Origin: Alphaproteobacteria bacterium
GTDB taxonomy: Bacteria > Pseudomonadota > Alphaproteobacteria > RF32 > CAG-239
Direction of reading: 5' to 3'
DNA length: 64,000 nt
NCBI GenBank assembly: GCA_017937705.1
Contig: JAGBDC010000023.1
Coordinates: 1-64,000, forward strand
Shown: in pieces, positions 15,241-24,491 of the stretch
Layout: every line of letters starts with the position of its first letter
Numbering within the stretch: the first letter of the stretch is position 1
Translations under genes and position numbers: made by a program
The notes under the pieces: generated by a model
The model's database searches: none
Told to the model about the DNA's origin: nothing
Seen by the model: the letters and a program-made list of their open reading frames with translations, nothing else

Positions 15241-18200
15241 TTACCAACTGTAGTTTACACCGGCACCGAGAGAGGTGGCATCATAGTCTGAGCCGAAGGT
15301 GTAGTTTGCCCAACCGTAGGCTGACCAGTTGTCATTGAAACCATAGTTGCCGCCGATTTCAATTCTGCCTAAGGTTTTATCATCAATAGTATCAACTTTA
15401 CCAAGTTCGGTTATGTCTATTTCATCGCCATCAACCAAGGTTTGAACTACACTCGGTTTGACGTACAATGAATAGAAACCGTCATCGGTATATTGAGTAT
15501 GAGCAAATTTTGCTCCGGCCTCCAATTCAACTTGTTTCAAGTCGTTATATTCTACTGTTTTACCGGCACTGTCGGTTGCATCATCATAGCTGATTTGTGA
15601 GTAGAATACACCTAAACTCGGGGTTACCGATAAGGTTCTGCTTAAAGCATAGTTATATCCACCCTCAATACTTCCGCCAAATTCTATACCGTCAGTATCA
15701 GCGGATATACCGTCATCGGTTTTGATTTCGGCATTTTGCATACCACCATAAACAGTTGCAAAAGCATACCAGTTATTATGGTCATAACGATAATATAAAC
15801 CGGCTAAATAACTGTCGATATCAATTTCACTTCCGATTGTAGAGTAATATTTTTTGCCTTTACCGTCCATTTCGTAGTTACCTTGACGATATGATGCGAA
15901 AATACCGAGTTTGTTATTTAAGTCATGTTGAATATCTGCACCGGCTTCAATACCCCAGACATTAGCATCAATCTCTACCGGAGCTTCGATTGTTAAGCCA
16001 TTGTAGGTTGTATCTACCCAAGCATTATGAAAAGCTTTGCCATCCCAGTTATAGTCATAGAAACCGCACCCTGGACAGAACAAACGATTTACACCAACCT
16101 TACGCATAATATTATAAACCATGCCGTTGGTTTGAGCTAAACCGGCATTCGGCAAAGTCTCAAATCCGATGATTTCAGGTGCTACTTCTGTTGGACCGTC
16201 AGGTTGATAATCCGGATTTTCTTTAGCATCAGATTCAAAATACCATTTGTTCTCATTTTCAGAAGAACTTTGATGTTTCACTTCATACATATACGGACTT
16301 TTATATACACGAGAGATTTCGAAAGATTTCTCATTACCCGTGCTATCGTTTACGGATTCCGCAAAAACAATTTTACCATTGAGGTCATCGTTTGATGTCG
16401 CATGAACAACGAGTTTTGTTGTTCCTTCAACATTACCGTCAATAGTCAATTTATCTGATTTCATTTTAACTGGATCAACATCTATATGCAATGTTCCGTT
16501 ATCAGAATAAAGACCTGATATTTTGATTTCATCAATTACCAAGTTGGCAAAATTTAAATTACCGCCGATCATATTAATTTTATTAAAATTATAGCTTGCA
16601 ATTTTGTCACTTATACTAGAAAGCACAACACGTCTTTCCTGATTGCTTTTAGCCGATGAAATTGTAAGATTACCGCCGTTAATATTTAATTCTCCGACAT
16701 TTTCGATTGTAGAGTTAACAATAACTTCTCCGTCGCCCTCTACTGTCAGTTTGTAGCCTTTGTCACCATCAATACCATCATTGAAGATAATTTCTCCGCC
16801 ATTGACAGCAGAAAGAAGTAAGGTAGATGAACTACTGTTGTATATATCATTGTCTTTATCATTTGCCATATTTCCGCTGAAAACAGATTGATAATTATCA
16901 GCAACGATTGTTAAATCTCCGCTATTATATATAGCACCGCCTAAAGCTGCTTTACCTATTGCTTTATTATTAGCAAACGAACTGTTAGTTAAAACTCCAT
17001 CCACAGCATTCGCAATGGCTCCGCCCATAGCTGTACCATTATCTGCTTGAGATATGTTATTTGTAAAAGTAGCATTTGTTATTTCAAATGATTTCTGATC
17101 TACTCCTCCGACAGCAGCTAATGCTTCTTCATAAGTTGCAAAACCGCCAAAATCTTGGATAATTGCATTAGTATACATTTCAATAAATTCTTCTAAAGTA
17201 ACAATATTACCATCTGGGTCATAGAAATTACCATCTGAAGCCTTTAACCAATCAGATGAAATATTTTCTCCCAACCCTAAAGGGTTAATAAAAATAAAAG
17301 CAATCGCCCCACCGGTCGAATCATGATCAGTTGCAATAGCTTTATTGCTATCAAACTTCACATCATTAAAACTTTGTGTTTTTGTAGTATAACCAGCAAA
17401 CAATGTCAAATACACAGGACCAATAACATAATTCGGGTCATTATCAACAGTTGCTTCAATTTTTATAATATCGGAATAAGAAGAACTGTATATAGCACCG
17501 CCTTCGGCACTTTTTCCTTGAGCTAAGTTATTATATATATTTCCGGAAATATTTTTTACGTTACTCAATTCGTTACCATATAAGAAACCACCCATGGCCG
17601 AATCATCTGTAGATATAGCTTTATTTCCGCTGATATTTTGTGATTTTATGGAACCAATTTCACTCATATTATAAATTGCACCACCATAGGCATAACCACC
17701 TGAAGACGTAGCATAGTTGCCGATAAAGTCTCCGGTAATGTCGCTAATAGTTGCGTTATTTCCATTAGAAATAGCCCCACCGTAGGCATAACCACCGGCA
17801 GCAGATGCATAGTTCCCGATAAAGTCGCCGGTAATATTGCCGATGGTGCTATCGTAATTAGAAATCGCTCCGCCATAGACAGTACCACCTGAAGCATAGT
17901 TGCCGATAAAATTACCGGTGATATTGCCTATACTAGCATCATTACCATTAAAAATTGCACCACCCCAGACATAACTACCTGAAGCATAGTTGCCGATAAA
18001 GTCTCCGGTGATGTCGCCGGTAGTACCACCACTATTATAAATCGCACCGCCATAGCCATAACTACCTGAAGACGTTGCATAGTTACCTATAAAGTCTCCG
18101 GTTATATCGCCGATGGTGTAATCGTAATTATAAATAGCTCCACCATAAGCAAAATTACGCGAAGACGTAGCATAGTTGCCGATGAAATCGCCTTTTATAT

Positions 18201-20685
18201 TACCGATGGTCGTGTTTACAGTAACCGAGCCGTAATCATAGGCATAGTTAGCAATTGCACCGCCATAAGCAGCAGATGGACTTCCGTTAGTAGATGCGTA
18301 GTTTCCTATAAAATCTCCCTCTATATCGCCGATGGTCGTGTTTACAGTAACCGAGCCGGTTCCCGTTGAATAAGCATAGGCATAGTTAGCAATTGCACCG
18401 CCATAAGCAGCAGATGAACTTCCGTTAGCAGATGCGTAGTTTCCTATAAAATCGCCTTTTATATTACCGATGGTCGTGTTTGCAGTAACCGAGCCGGTTC
18501 CCGTTGATTTAGCATAAGCATAGTTAGCAATTGCACCACCATAAGCAGTAGATGAACTTCCGGTAGATGCGTAGTTTCCTATAAAATCGCCTTCTATATC
18601 GCCGATGGTTGCTGTTGATGTACTGTTAGAAGAACTTGATGTTTTCATATAGTTAGCAATAGCACCACCATAGACTTTATGATAACTGCCGGAAGATGTA
18701 GCATAGTTGCCGATAAAGTCTCCAGTTATGCCCGTAGTAGCGCCGATGGTTCCACCGCTATTATATATAGCTCCGCCACCGCTTGTTAAACTGCTGCTAC
18801 TTGTACCGCTGCCGGAAGATGTAGCATAGTTGCCGATAAAGTCTCCGGTAATGTCGCCGATGGTACCACTACCATTATTATAAATAGCACCACCATGAGC
18901 ATTACCACCTAAAGCATAGTTGCCGATAAAGTCTCCGGTGATGTCGCCTATACTAGCACCAATAGCATTATAAATAGCTCCACCATGAGCATAACTACCC
19001 GAAGACGTAGCATAGTTGCCGATAAAGTCTCCGGTAATATCGCCAATAGTTGCTTCGAATTGATTAAAAATAGCACCACCATCGACAATAGATGAACTAG
19101 ATACATAATTACCTATAAAGTCGCCGGTGATGTCGCCGATGGCGCCATCACTATTATAAATCGCACCACCATAGACGATACGACTATAACTTCCGGTAGT
19201 AGATGCATAGTTGCCGATAAAGTCGCCGGTGATGTCGCCGATGGTGCCCTTGTAATTATAAATAGCACCACCATGAGCATTACCACCTAAAGCATAGTTG
19301 CCGATAAAGTCTCCGGTGATGTCGCCGATGGTACCACTATTATAAATAGCACCGCCATAGGCATAACTACCTGAAGACGTAGCATAATTACCGATAAAGT
19401 CACCGGTTATATTACCTATGGTGGCGGTACTACCACTATTATAAATAGCACCGCCATAGGCATTACCACCTAAAGCATAGTTGCCGATAAAGTCTCCGGT
19501 GATGTTGCCAATACTACCGGCATAATTATAAATAGCACCACCCAAGGTAGCACCACCTGAAGCATAGTTGCCGATAAAGTCTCCGGTAATGTCGCCGATG
19601 GTTGCTATACTACCACTATTATAAATAGCCCCCCCATAAGCAAAACTGGTTGAGGTTACACTATTTCCAATAAAATCAGCTTTTATGCTTATACTTGAAT
19701 TGTCTTTATCGTAATTATATATTGCTCCACCACTTGAAGTTGAACCTGAGCTTATATTACTAAACACTACATCAGTTACATCTGAGGTTGCCAAGGTATT
19801 ATTAATTCTTTCTGAAATTGTAGAATATCCGTTAGGTGCGGAATATGAATATTGAAAATATTTTGTTTGATTGTTAGGTAATTTTACGGCAATAACATTG
19901 CCTTCGTCTTTTTTAGTTTCATCTACTTCGGTCCAAGAAATGTTTGAACTTGTGGATAACTTGTCCTTATTTATATCTATTTTATAATATTTCGTGGTCA
20001 AGTTGCCATCTGCATCAGCTTCTTGTGTTGTAAAATTATAATCTGTTTCAGAGCCTGTGCCATAAGAAAAGCTACTATTAGGAATTGCATTTGTATTAAA
20101 ACTATATTTTGTACCATTATACTCAAAAATACCGTTTGTATCTTCTATCAAACTTCCGGCGGAAGTTCCTGCTAAAATACTTAATAAACTTGCATCATCT
20201 CCGCTCGGTATAAAATAATATACAACTCCGTTTATTGTTACTTCTTTCGCACCTTCGGGAAGTGTGTTTTCACCTAATTCGGTCAAAGCATAATTTCCGC
20301 TCAAACTTCCGGATTCAGTTTTTAACATATCAAGTATGGGATTTAGTGTTACGGTAGATTTCACTGCATATTGATAATATCTTGTATCTTCATTTGGTAA
20401 TTGTACTGCAATAACATTGCTTTCATCTTTTTTAGTTTCATCAACTTCGGTCCAAGAAATGTTTGAACTTGTGGATAACTTGTCCTTATTTATATCTATT
20501 TTATAATATTTCGTGGTTAAGTTGCCATTTGCATCAGCTTCTTGTGTTGTAAAATTATAATCTGTTTCTTTACCTTCGCTATAAGATATAACACCATCTT
20601 CTAAAGTCGGCTCTAATGTTATAGCCATCGCTGATGTTGATAAAAATGTGGTGGCTAAAAGAATGGGGAATGCATTGTATTTCAT
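15241..20685 (-). CDS. Giant type V autotransporter with about 20 polymorphic repeats
   Basis: 1814 residues. A signal peptide ends at AMA (residue 21). A module of about 70 residues starting ETDYNFTTQEAD occurs twice (near 40 and 210). Residues about 330-1015 contain some 20 copies of a unit of 28-46 residues built as GGAIYNxG, TIGDITG and DFIGNYA, with variable Ser/Gly/Thr loops; these should form a beta-helix passenger. More beta-helix follows to about 1500. The last 270 residues are an autotransporter beta-barrel ending in an aromatic residue (YSW). A CPGC pair lies just before the barrel. The protein is expected at the cell surface as an adhesin or antigen; repeat number may vary between strains. 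Flanked by palindromic repeats. Confidence 0.9.
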   Translation of the reverse strand: MKYNAFPILLATTFLSTSAMAITLEPTLEDGVISYSEGKETDYNFTTQEADANGNLTTKYYKIDINKDKLSTSSNISWTEVDETKKDESNVIAVQLPNEDTRYYQYAVKSTVTLNPILDMLKTESGSLSGNYALTELGENTLPEGAKEVTINGVVYYFIPSGDDASLLSILAGTSAGSLIEDTNGIFEYNGTKYSFNTNAIPNSSFSYGTGSETDYNFTTQEADADGNLTTKYYKIDINKDKLSTSSNISWTEVDETKKDEGNVIAVKLPNNQTKYFQYSYSAPNGYSTISERINNTLATSDVTDVVFSNISSGSTSSGGAIYNYDKDNSSISIKADFIGNSVTSTSFAYGGAIYNSGSIATIGDITGDFIGNYASGGATLGGAIYNYAGSIGNITGDFIGNYALGGNAYGGAIYNSGSTATIGNITGDFIGNYATSSGSYAYGGAIYNSGTIGDITGDFIGNYALGGNAHGGAIYNYKGTIGDITGDFIGNYASTTGSYSRIVYGGAIYNSDGAIGDITGDFIGNYVSSSSIVDGGAIFNQFEATIGDITGDFIGNYATSSGSYAHGGAIYNAIGASIGDITGDFIGNYALGGNAHGGAIYNNGSGTIGDITGDFIGNYATSSGSGTSSSSLTSGGGAIYNSGGTIGATTGITGDFIGNYATSSGSYHKVYGGAIANYMKTSSSSNSTSTATIGDIEGDFIGNYASTGSSSTAYGGAIANYAYAKSTGTGSVTANTTIGNIKGDFIGNYASANGSSSAAYGGAIANYAYAYSTGTGSVTVNTTIGDIEGDFIGNYASTNGSPSAAYGGAIANYAYDYGSVTVNTTIGNIKGDFIGNYATSSRNFAYGGAIYNYDYTIGDITGDFIGNYATSSGSYGYGGAIYNSGGTTGDITGDFIGNYASGSYVWGGAIFNGNDASIGNITGNFIGNYASGGTVYGGAISNYDSTIGNITGDFIGNYASAAGGYAYGGAISNGNNATISDITGDFIGNYATSSGGYAYGGAIYNMSEIGSIKSQNISGNKAISTDDSAMGGFLYGNELSNVKNISGNIYNNLAQGKSAEGGAIYSSSYSDIIKIEATVDNDPNYVIGPVYLTLFAGYTTKTQSFNDVKFDSNKAIATDHDSTGGAIAFIFINPLGLGENISSDWLKASDGNFYDPDGNIVTLEEFIEMYTNAIIQDFGGFATYEEALAAVGGVDQKSFEITNATFTNNISQADNGTAMGGAIANAVDGVLTNSSFANNKAIGKAALGGAIYNSGDLTIVADNYQSVFSGNMANDKDNDIYNSSSSTLLLSAVNGGEIIFNDGIDGDKGYKLTVEGDGEVIVNSTIENVGELNINGGNLTISSAKSNQERRVVLSSISDKIASYNFNKINMIGGNLNFANLVIDEIKISGLYSDNGTLHIDVDPVKMKSDKLTIDGNVEGTTKLVVHATSNDDLNGKIVFAESVNDSTGNEKSFEISRVYKSPYMYEVKHQSSSENENKWYFESDAKENPDYQPDGPTEVAPEIIGFETLPNAGLAQTNGMVYNIMRKVGVNRLFCPGCGFYDYNWDGKAFHNAWVDTTYNGLTIEAPVEIDANVWGIEAGADIQHDLNNKLGIFASYRQGNYEMDGKGKKYYSTIGSEIDIDSYLAGLYYRYDHNNWYAFATVYGGMQNAEIKTDDGISADTDGIEFGGSIEGGYNYALSRTLSVTPSLGVFYSQISYDDATDSAGKTVEYNDLKQVELEAGAKFAHTQYTDDGFYSLYVKPSVVQTLVDGDEIDITELGKVDTIDDKTLGRIEIGGNYGFNDNWSAYGWANYTFGSDYDATSLGAGVNYSW
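17640..19740 (-). repeat. In-frame tandem repeats of the autotransporter passenger
   Basis: About twenty in-frame units of roughly 84-138 bases. The DNA of conserved blocks is almost identical between copies (for example ATAGTTGCCGATAAAGTC on the plus strand), while the loops vary in length. This is a substrate for slippage and recombination, and assemblies may collapse here. Confidence 0.9.
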
Positions 20686-20719
20686 CGGGAAATCTCCGGT
20701 TTAGTTTAAACATAATTAA

Positions 20720-20818
20720 ACGTACATTTATTTGGAACACGATTTTTCTTCTGCAAGCCTTGGTTTTTTGTCTTGATTTTTGACTCAAATAAATGTACGT
20801 ATAATCGGAACACGTACA
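20720..20818 (-). promoter_or_regulatory. Inverted-repeat operator region of the autotransporter
   Basis: Just upstream of the autotransporter start. A perfect 15-bp inverted repeat (ACGTACATTTATTTG at 20720-20734, its complement at 20786-20800) encloses 51 bp. A third half-site ACGTACA at 20812-20818 pairs with TGTACGT at 20794-20800 across 11 bp. GGAACACG occurs at 20734-20741 and again at 20807-20814. This could be a multi-site operator or a small invertible segment. Confidence 0.55.
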
Positions 20819-20953
20819 CTTATAACATATTGTTTTAATGTGAGAAAATTTTTAACACTTCCCCAACAAACCTCAAAATGCTCTTATTTTTTGCATTTTC
20901 TTGTGAAAAATACTTCTTTTTATTGCAGATAAACTCAGATTTTTTCCTTTCTC

Positions 20954-21100
20954 GTCATTGCGAACGACGAAGTCTTGTGAAGCAATCCAGAATAAAAAGG
21001 CTTATTATTTTATACTGGATTACCACGTCGCTATCGCTCCTCGTAATGACGGGATGGGCTGTAGATTGCCACGAAAATCAAAGAATTTCTTGCAATGCCA
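20954..21100. repeat. Dispersed palindromic repeat (right of the autotransporter)
   Basis: GTCATTGCGA at 20954-20963 pairs with TCGTAATGAC at 21041-21050, with inner AGCAATCCAG and CTGGATTACCACGTCGCTATCG blocks, and a degenerate extra copy to about 21100. It is the same family as the cluster at 14935-15182. Open frames across it are by-products of the repeat. The rest of 20686-21227 holds only the autotransporter upstream region and a terminator. Confidence 0.75.
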
Positions 21101-21174
21101 GAAAAACAGAAGCCTTCCCGTAATGATAAGAAATAAAATTGATTGTTATGTTGTTGATACTTTTTGTAATGACG

Positions 21175-21206
21175 AAAAAGACACCGAGTTAAAATCGGTG
21201 CCTTTT
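21175..21206 (-). terminator. Terminator of the second autotransporter gene
   Basis: On the minus strand AAAGGCACCGA and TCGGTGTCTTT pair over 11 bp (one G-U) around a 7-base loop and end in a T run, about 20 bases after the stop. Confidence 0.8.
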
Positions 21207-21227
21207 ATTCGCATAATGACATTTTAT

Positions 21228-23987
21228 CTAAAAATTATATTTTACAACCAACATTCCGCTTTGTGCATTATATTTGTTTCTGAATGCTCCGTTATATTCT
21301 AATGATAAATCCCAATCATTAAACGATGCGGTCACACCAACTCCGGCCTCTACACCAAAACGGGATAAGCGTTTGCGGTCAACCTGATATCTTCCGCCTC
21401 CGAAAACACCTACTTCTGCAGCGCCCTCATCGGCAACTAAATCATAAGTTGCGGCTAAACGAAGTGTCGGTTTAATTGTATAATCAGACGTTTTATACAT
21501 ATCTTTTGAATATTTTATACCGGCAACCGCGGTTAAAATATTGTCATCTTTTTGACTGATATGTTGTGCTCCGTCAAAATATGAATCGGCATTTATATTA
21601 ATGTAACGCAATCCTGCTTCCGGTGTAAATCCGTTATAATATTCATAACCGGTCATAACTTGAGCATAGTAAGATTTTACATCAAATTTTCCGCCCAAAT
21701 TAATACCCATAGCTGTTTTGCTTTCTTTATATTTTCCTAAACCATAGCCTAACATCGAATTTACATACCAAGCAGATGGTTGATATTTTCCGTAAATAAA
21801 GAAATTATGTGATTTTACGTCAATATCTCGCCCGAATGAATCGCCGTTTGTGTCCATGTAACCATAACCGATACCTAAAATGGAATTGTGAGTTAAATCC
21901 ATATCATATCCGACAGCAAAGCCATTTGTATCAGCGCTAAATCCGTCGTTTTGCGAAGTTCGTTCTTGTTTTGCATGTGCGGTAACACCTTTTACCCATA
22001 AACGAGATTCCGGATTTAGTTTATTATCATGCATACGATTTGACGTAATTCTGGCAAGAATATCTACGTTTTCTCTTGCAACTCCGGAAATAATTTGCGA
22101 ATTTGTCGGTGCTGTTTTTCTGATTTCTCTAAAGGCTTTTGAACTATTTCCCGACTGTATTGCATCTTTTAAGGCTACTGCTAATTCTTGACCTTTACCA
22201 CTTCCGTTTTCTGCGGCATCAATAAGACTCAATAAAATATCGGCTTCTTGTTCAGATGCACCTAAATCTTCGGAAAGTTGTGCCGCTGTTTTGGTTTTGA
22301 TAGTAACTGTTCCGTCTTTTTCCGTAACATCATATAAATTGTCCGTTAAATCCCAAGTAAAATCACTGGTAGTTGTGGCTGCAGAAACAATATCGTATAC
22401 ACCTTCTTGGTTTATATCTACATTGATTTTTGCACCATTTACATCAAGCTCATCGGCAATGATTTTTCCATATTTATCTTTTCCGCTGACTTTAACATTA
22501 ATAACGGCATCACTCGTTGCAGATAATAGTTGCGTTTTTAATGTTGAAACATCATCAATATTAATTTCATCAAAACCGCCTACTTCACCGCTAGATGTCG
22601 CACTAATATTTGATAAAGTCAAAACCGATTTACCTTCAACGTTTTGTGCAGACATACCTCCGGTATTAATTTGTCCGCCACCGGATAAATTCAGGTTTGC
22701 ATTACCTAAAACTGTTCCGATTTCATATCTTGAGCCGACATAAATATTGTCTGTAATATTAATTTCACCATCCGTAATCATATTAATCGTTGTATTGTTT
22801 GCAGTTGCTCCTGCTCGTCCGGGACCGGCAATCACACTTCCGGCTGTAGTGTTCCCTAACACATTGATTGTAATATCATTACCTGAATTATAGGCACCTA
22901 ATGCTCTAATTTCTTCCCCGATAATAGAATCTTTAACATTGAGAATAATATCGTTGGTATTAAATAATGTTTGATTCCATTCGGTATCGCCGGCAAACAT
23001 ATTTATACTTGAACCACGAACATCAACTCCGATATTAGAATTTTCAACATTAACGGTAATGGTACCGCCTAATCCGGCTTTTTCTGTTCCGGCACCGGCA
23101 AACATTTGTCCTATAACGGTATTTCCTATATTTGAATTTTTGACGTTTACGTTAATGTCACCATCTACATACGAACGTGAAATTGTTCCTACGGCAAGAT
23201 CATCTTGTGAACTTCCGCTGTTCCCGATAACCGCTCCCGAGGTAGTAACATTATCCAAACTTAAATTTATATCTCCGTTAACGTTAGTACTTTGTCCGTT
23301 TCCGTAAATTGTATTAAATTTAGAATTGGTGATAGAGGTATTTACATCGCCATTTGCATTATTTATATATCCGCCGGATAAAATTTTAGCATTAGGTAAA
23401 TTATAGCCATTCAAAACAACATTTCTTCCGTTATCGTCTGTTTTATATTCCCCTAAATAAATAGTTCCGCTAACATTTGCAGAAGTATTATCCAGTGTAT
23501 TATTATTCAGAAATATTCCTCCGCTTCCGCTACCCAGTTTTACGGAATTATTGCCGGCAAATACAACCCTGCCGGTTGACGTTGCTGCAATATTTATGGT
23601 CTGATCCGGCGACCAATTTTTTAACGTGAGTTGGCTATATCGGTTCCAACCGATACCTCCGACAACATTGGTTGAAAATGTCCCGTTAAATCCGGATATA
23701 TCTCCGTCCCATATAACCTGAACGTCATCTGCGGTTGCTACCGGATAAGCCACAATATTAACAACACCATCTCCGGATAATGTTCCGTTCATTGTTTCAT
23801 CAACCGTAATTGTCAATGTGTCTCCGCCATTTACCACACAATTATCATTTTCTCCGCAAGTCACTGCAGCTGCATTAGCAGGATTTGCCCAAGCCATAAA
23901 AATTGCCGCATTAAAAATTGCACATTTAATCAGAATACTTTTGTATCTTCGAGAAAGAATTTTTATTGCCGTATTAGAATACTTCAT
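21228..23987 (-). CDS. Type V autotransporter (classical barrel, beta-helix passenger)
   Basis: 919 residues from the ATG at 23987, which has GAGAGG six bases upstream; a longer in-frame start lacks such a site. A long basic signal peptide ends at NANA-like ANPANA (about residue 39). The passenger (40-600) is rich in Asn/Ser/Gly/Val beta strands, with many INVxNSNIG-like repeats typical of a right-handed beta-helix. The linker (about 600-650) includes an Ala/Glu/Leu-rich helix. The barrel occupies about the last 270 residues and ends in VKYNF, the terminal Phe recognised by the BAM complex. It is surface-exposed or secreted; receptor unknown. It is unrelated in repeats to the larger autotransporter but adjacent and co-directional, with its own terminator. 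Confidence 0.9.
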   Translation of the reverse strand: MKYSNTAIKILSRRYKSILIKCAIFNAAIFMAWANPANAAAVTCGENDNCVVNGGDTLTITVDETMNGTLSGDGVVNIVAYPVATADDVQVIWDGDISGFNGTFSTNVVGGIGWNRYSQLTLKNWSPDQTINIAATSTGRVVFAGNNSVKLGSGSGGIFLNNNTLDNTSANVSGTIYLGEYKTDDNGRNVVLNGYNLPNAKILSGGYINNANGDVNTSITNSKFNTIYGNGQSTNVNGDINLSLDNVTTSGAVIGNSGSSQDDLAVGTISRSYVDGDINVNVKNSNIGNTVIGQMFAGAGTEKAGLGGTITVNVENSNIGVDVRGSSINMFAGDTEWNQTLFNTNDIILNVKDSIIGEEIRALGAYNSGNDITINVLGNTTAGSVIAGPGRAGATANNTTINMITDGEINITDNIYVGSRYEIGTVLGNANLNLSGGGQINTGGMSAQNVEGKSVLTLSNISATSSGEVGGFDEINIDDVSTLKTQLLSATSDAVINVKVSGKDKYGKIIADELDVNGAKINVDINQEGVYDIVSAATTTSDFTWDLTDNLYDVTEKDGTVTIKTKTAAQLSEDLGASEQEADILLSLIDAAENGSGKGQELAVALKDAIQSGNSSKAFREIRKTAPTNSQIISGVARENVDILARITSNRMHDNKLNPESRLWVKGVTAHAKQERTSQNDGFSADTNGFAVGYDMDLTHNSILGIGYGYMDTNGDSFGRDIDVKSHNFFIYGKYQPSAWYVNSMLGYGLGKYKESKTAMGINLGGKFDVKSYYAQVMTGYEYYNGFTPEAGLRYININADSYFDGAQHISQKDDNILTAVAGIKYSKDMYKTSDYTIKPTLRLAATYDLVADEGAAEVGVFGGGRYQVDRKRLSRFGVEAGVGVTASFNDWDLSLEYNGAFRNKYNAQSGMLVVKYNF

Positions 23988-24161
23988 CAGAACCTCTCTA
24001 TTGAAAATTGTTAATCTTACTTTCATAGTCGTAGTTCGTTTATTAAAGTCTTTTTACGTTCAATATATATTGTATCAACTTGGTAAAAATTCTAGATAGA
24101 ATATTGTATTTTATGATAAATATTGTTTTATATAAATAAGTTTCAAAAAAGCAGTATACAT

Positions 24162-24204
24162 ACCATTAAAAAAACTCACCGAAACGGTGAGTTTTTTTAA
24201 TGGT
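24162..24204. terminator. Very strong bidirectional terminator
   Basis: A perfect 20-bp stem (ACCATTAAAAAAACTCACCG with its complement) around AAA. It lies between the autotransporter and the hipBA unit; the possible left island border TGGTGCGC at 24201-24208 overlaps its end. Confidence 0.85.
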
Positions 24205-24440
24205 GCGCCACGTTATAGTGAAAACACTGTAAAATTGAGTATTAATATCAACTTTTTTATAGAGCACAGTGAGGAAATTTTAGAAATGAAAGAACAGATT
24301 AAATTTATTAAAAATATGATAGAGCTTCATATAAATTTGACAAATATTTAAATGTTAAAGAAGACACATTTTTTAACATTTTCTCTGTAATTGGCTATTT
24401 TCCTAGCGTTTTATTTTGGTGGTGTTTAGGCTGAAATATA
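24205..24440. other. Gap with no supported gene
   Basis: AT-rich sequence. The only frame with a start is a 21-codon ORF at 24285-24350 without close homologues that I recognise, and its AGTGAGGA site is too far from the ATG. It is probably a degraded gene. Several AATGTTAAA/TTTAACATT words occur towards its end. Confidence 0.4.
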
Positions 24441-24483
24441 AAATGTTAAACTTTGTTAGGTTTGGCTATAAAGTTTAACATTT
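24441..24483 (-). terminator. Probable hipA terminator hairpin
   Basis: A perfect 14-bp inverted repeat (AAATGTTAAACTTT) separated by 15 bases, directly after the hipA stop. It is AT-rich and its T run is interrupted, so an operator role is also possible. Confidence 0.5.
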
Positions 24484-24491
24484 ATAACTAA

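Noticed and set aside
15111..15338. 75-codon frame between parE and the autotransporter
   Set aside because: It is a by-product of the palindromic repeat and runs over the autotransporter terminator.
17640..19740. Repeats resembling a CRISPR array
   Set aside because: The units are in frame, variable in length and encode the autotransporter passenger; no unique spacers of constant size and no cas genes.
20786..20805. TTGACT and TATAAT on the plus strand as a promoter
   Set aside because: The spacing is only 14 bp and no plus-strand gene follows before the repeat.
20878..21302. Two overlapping plus-strand frames near the second palindromic repeat
   Set aside because: They read through the repeat and the terminator, and their sequence is typical of translated palindromic elements.
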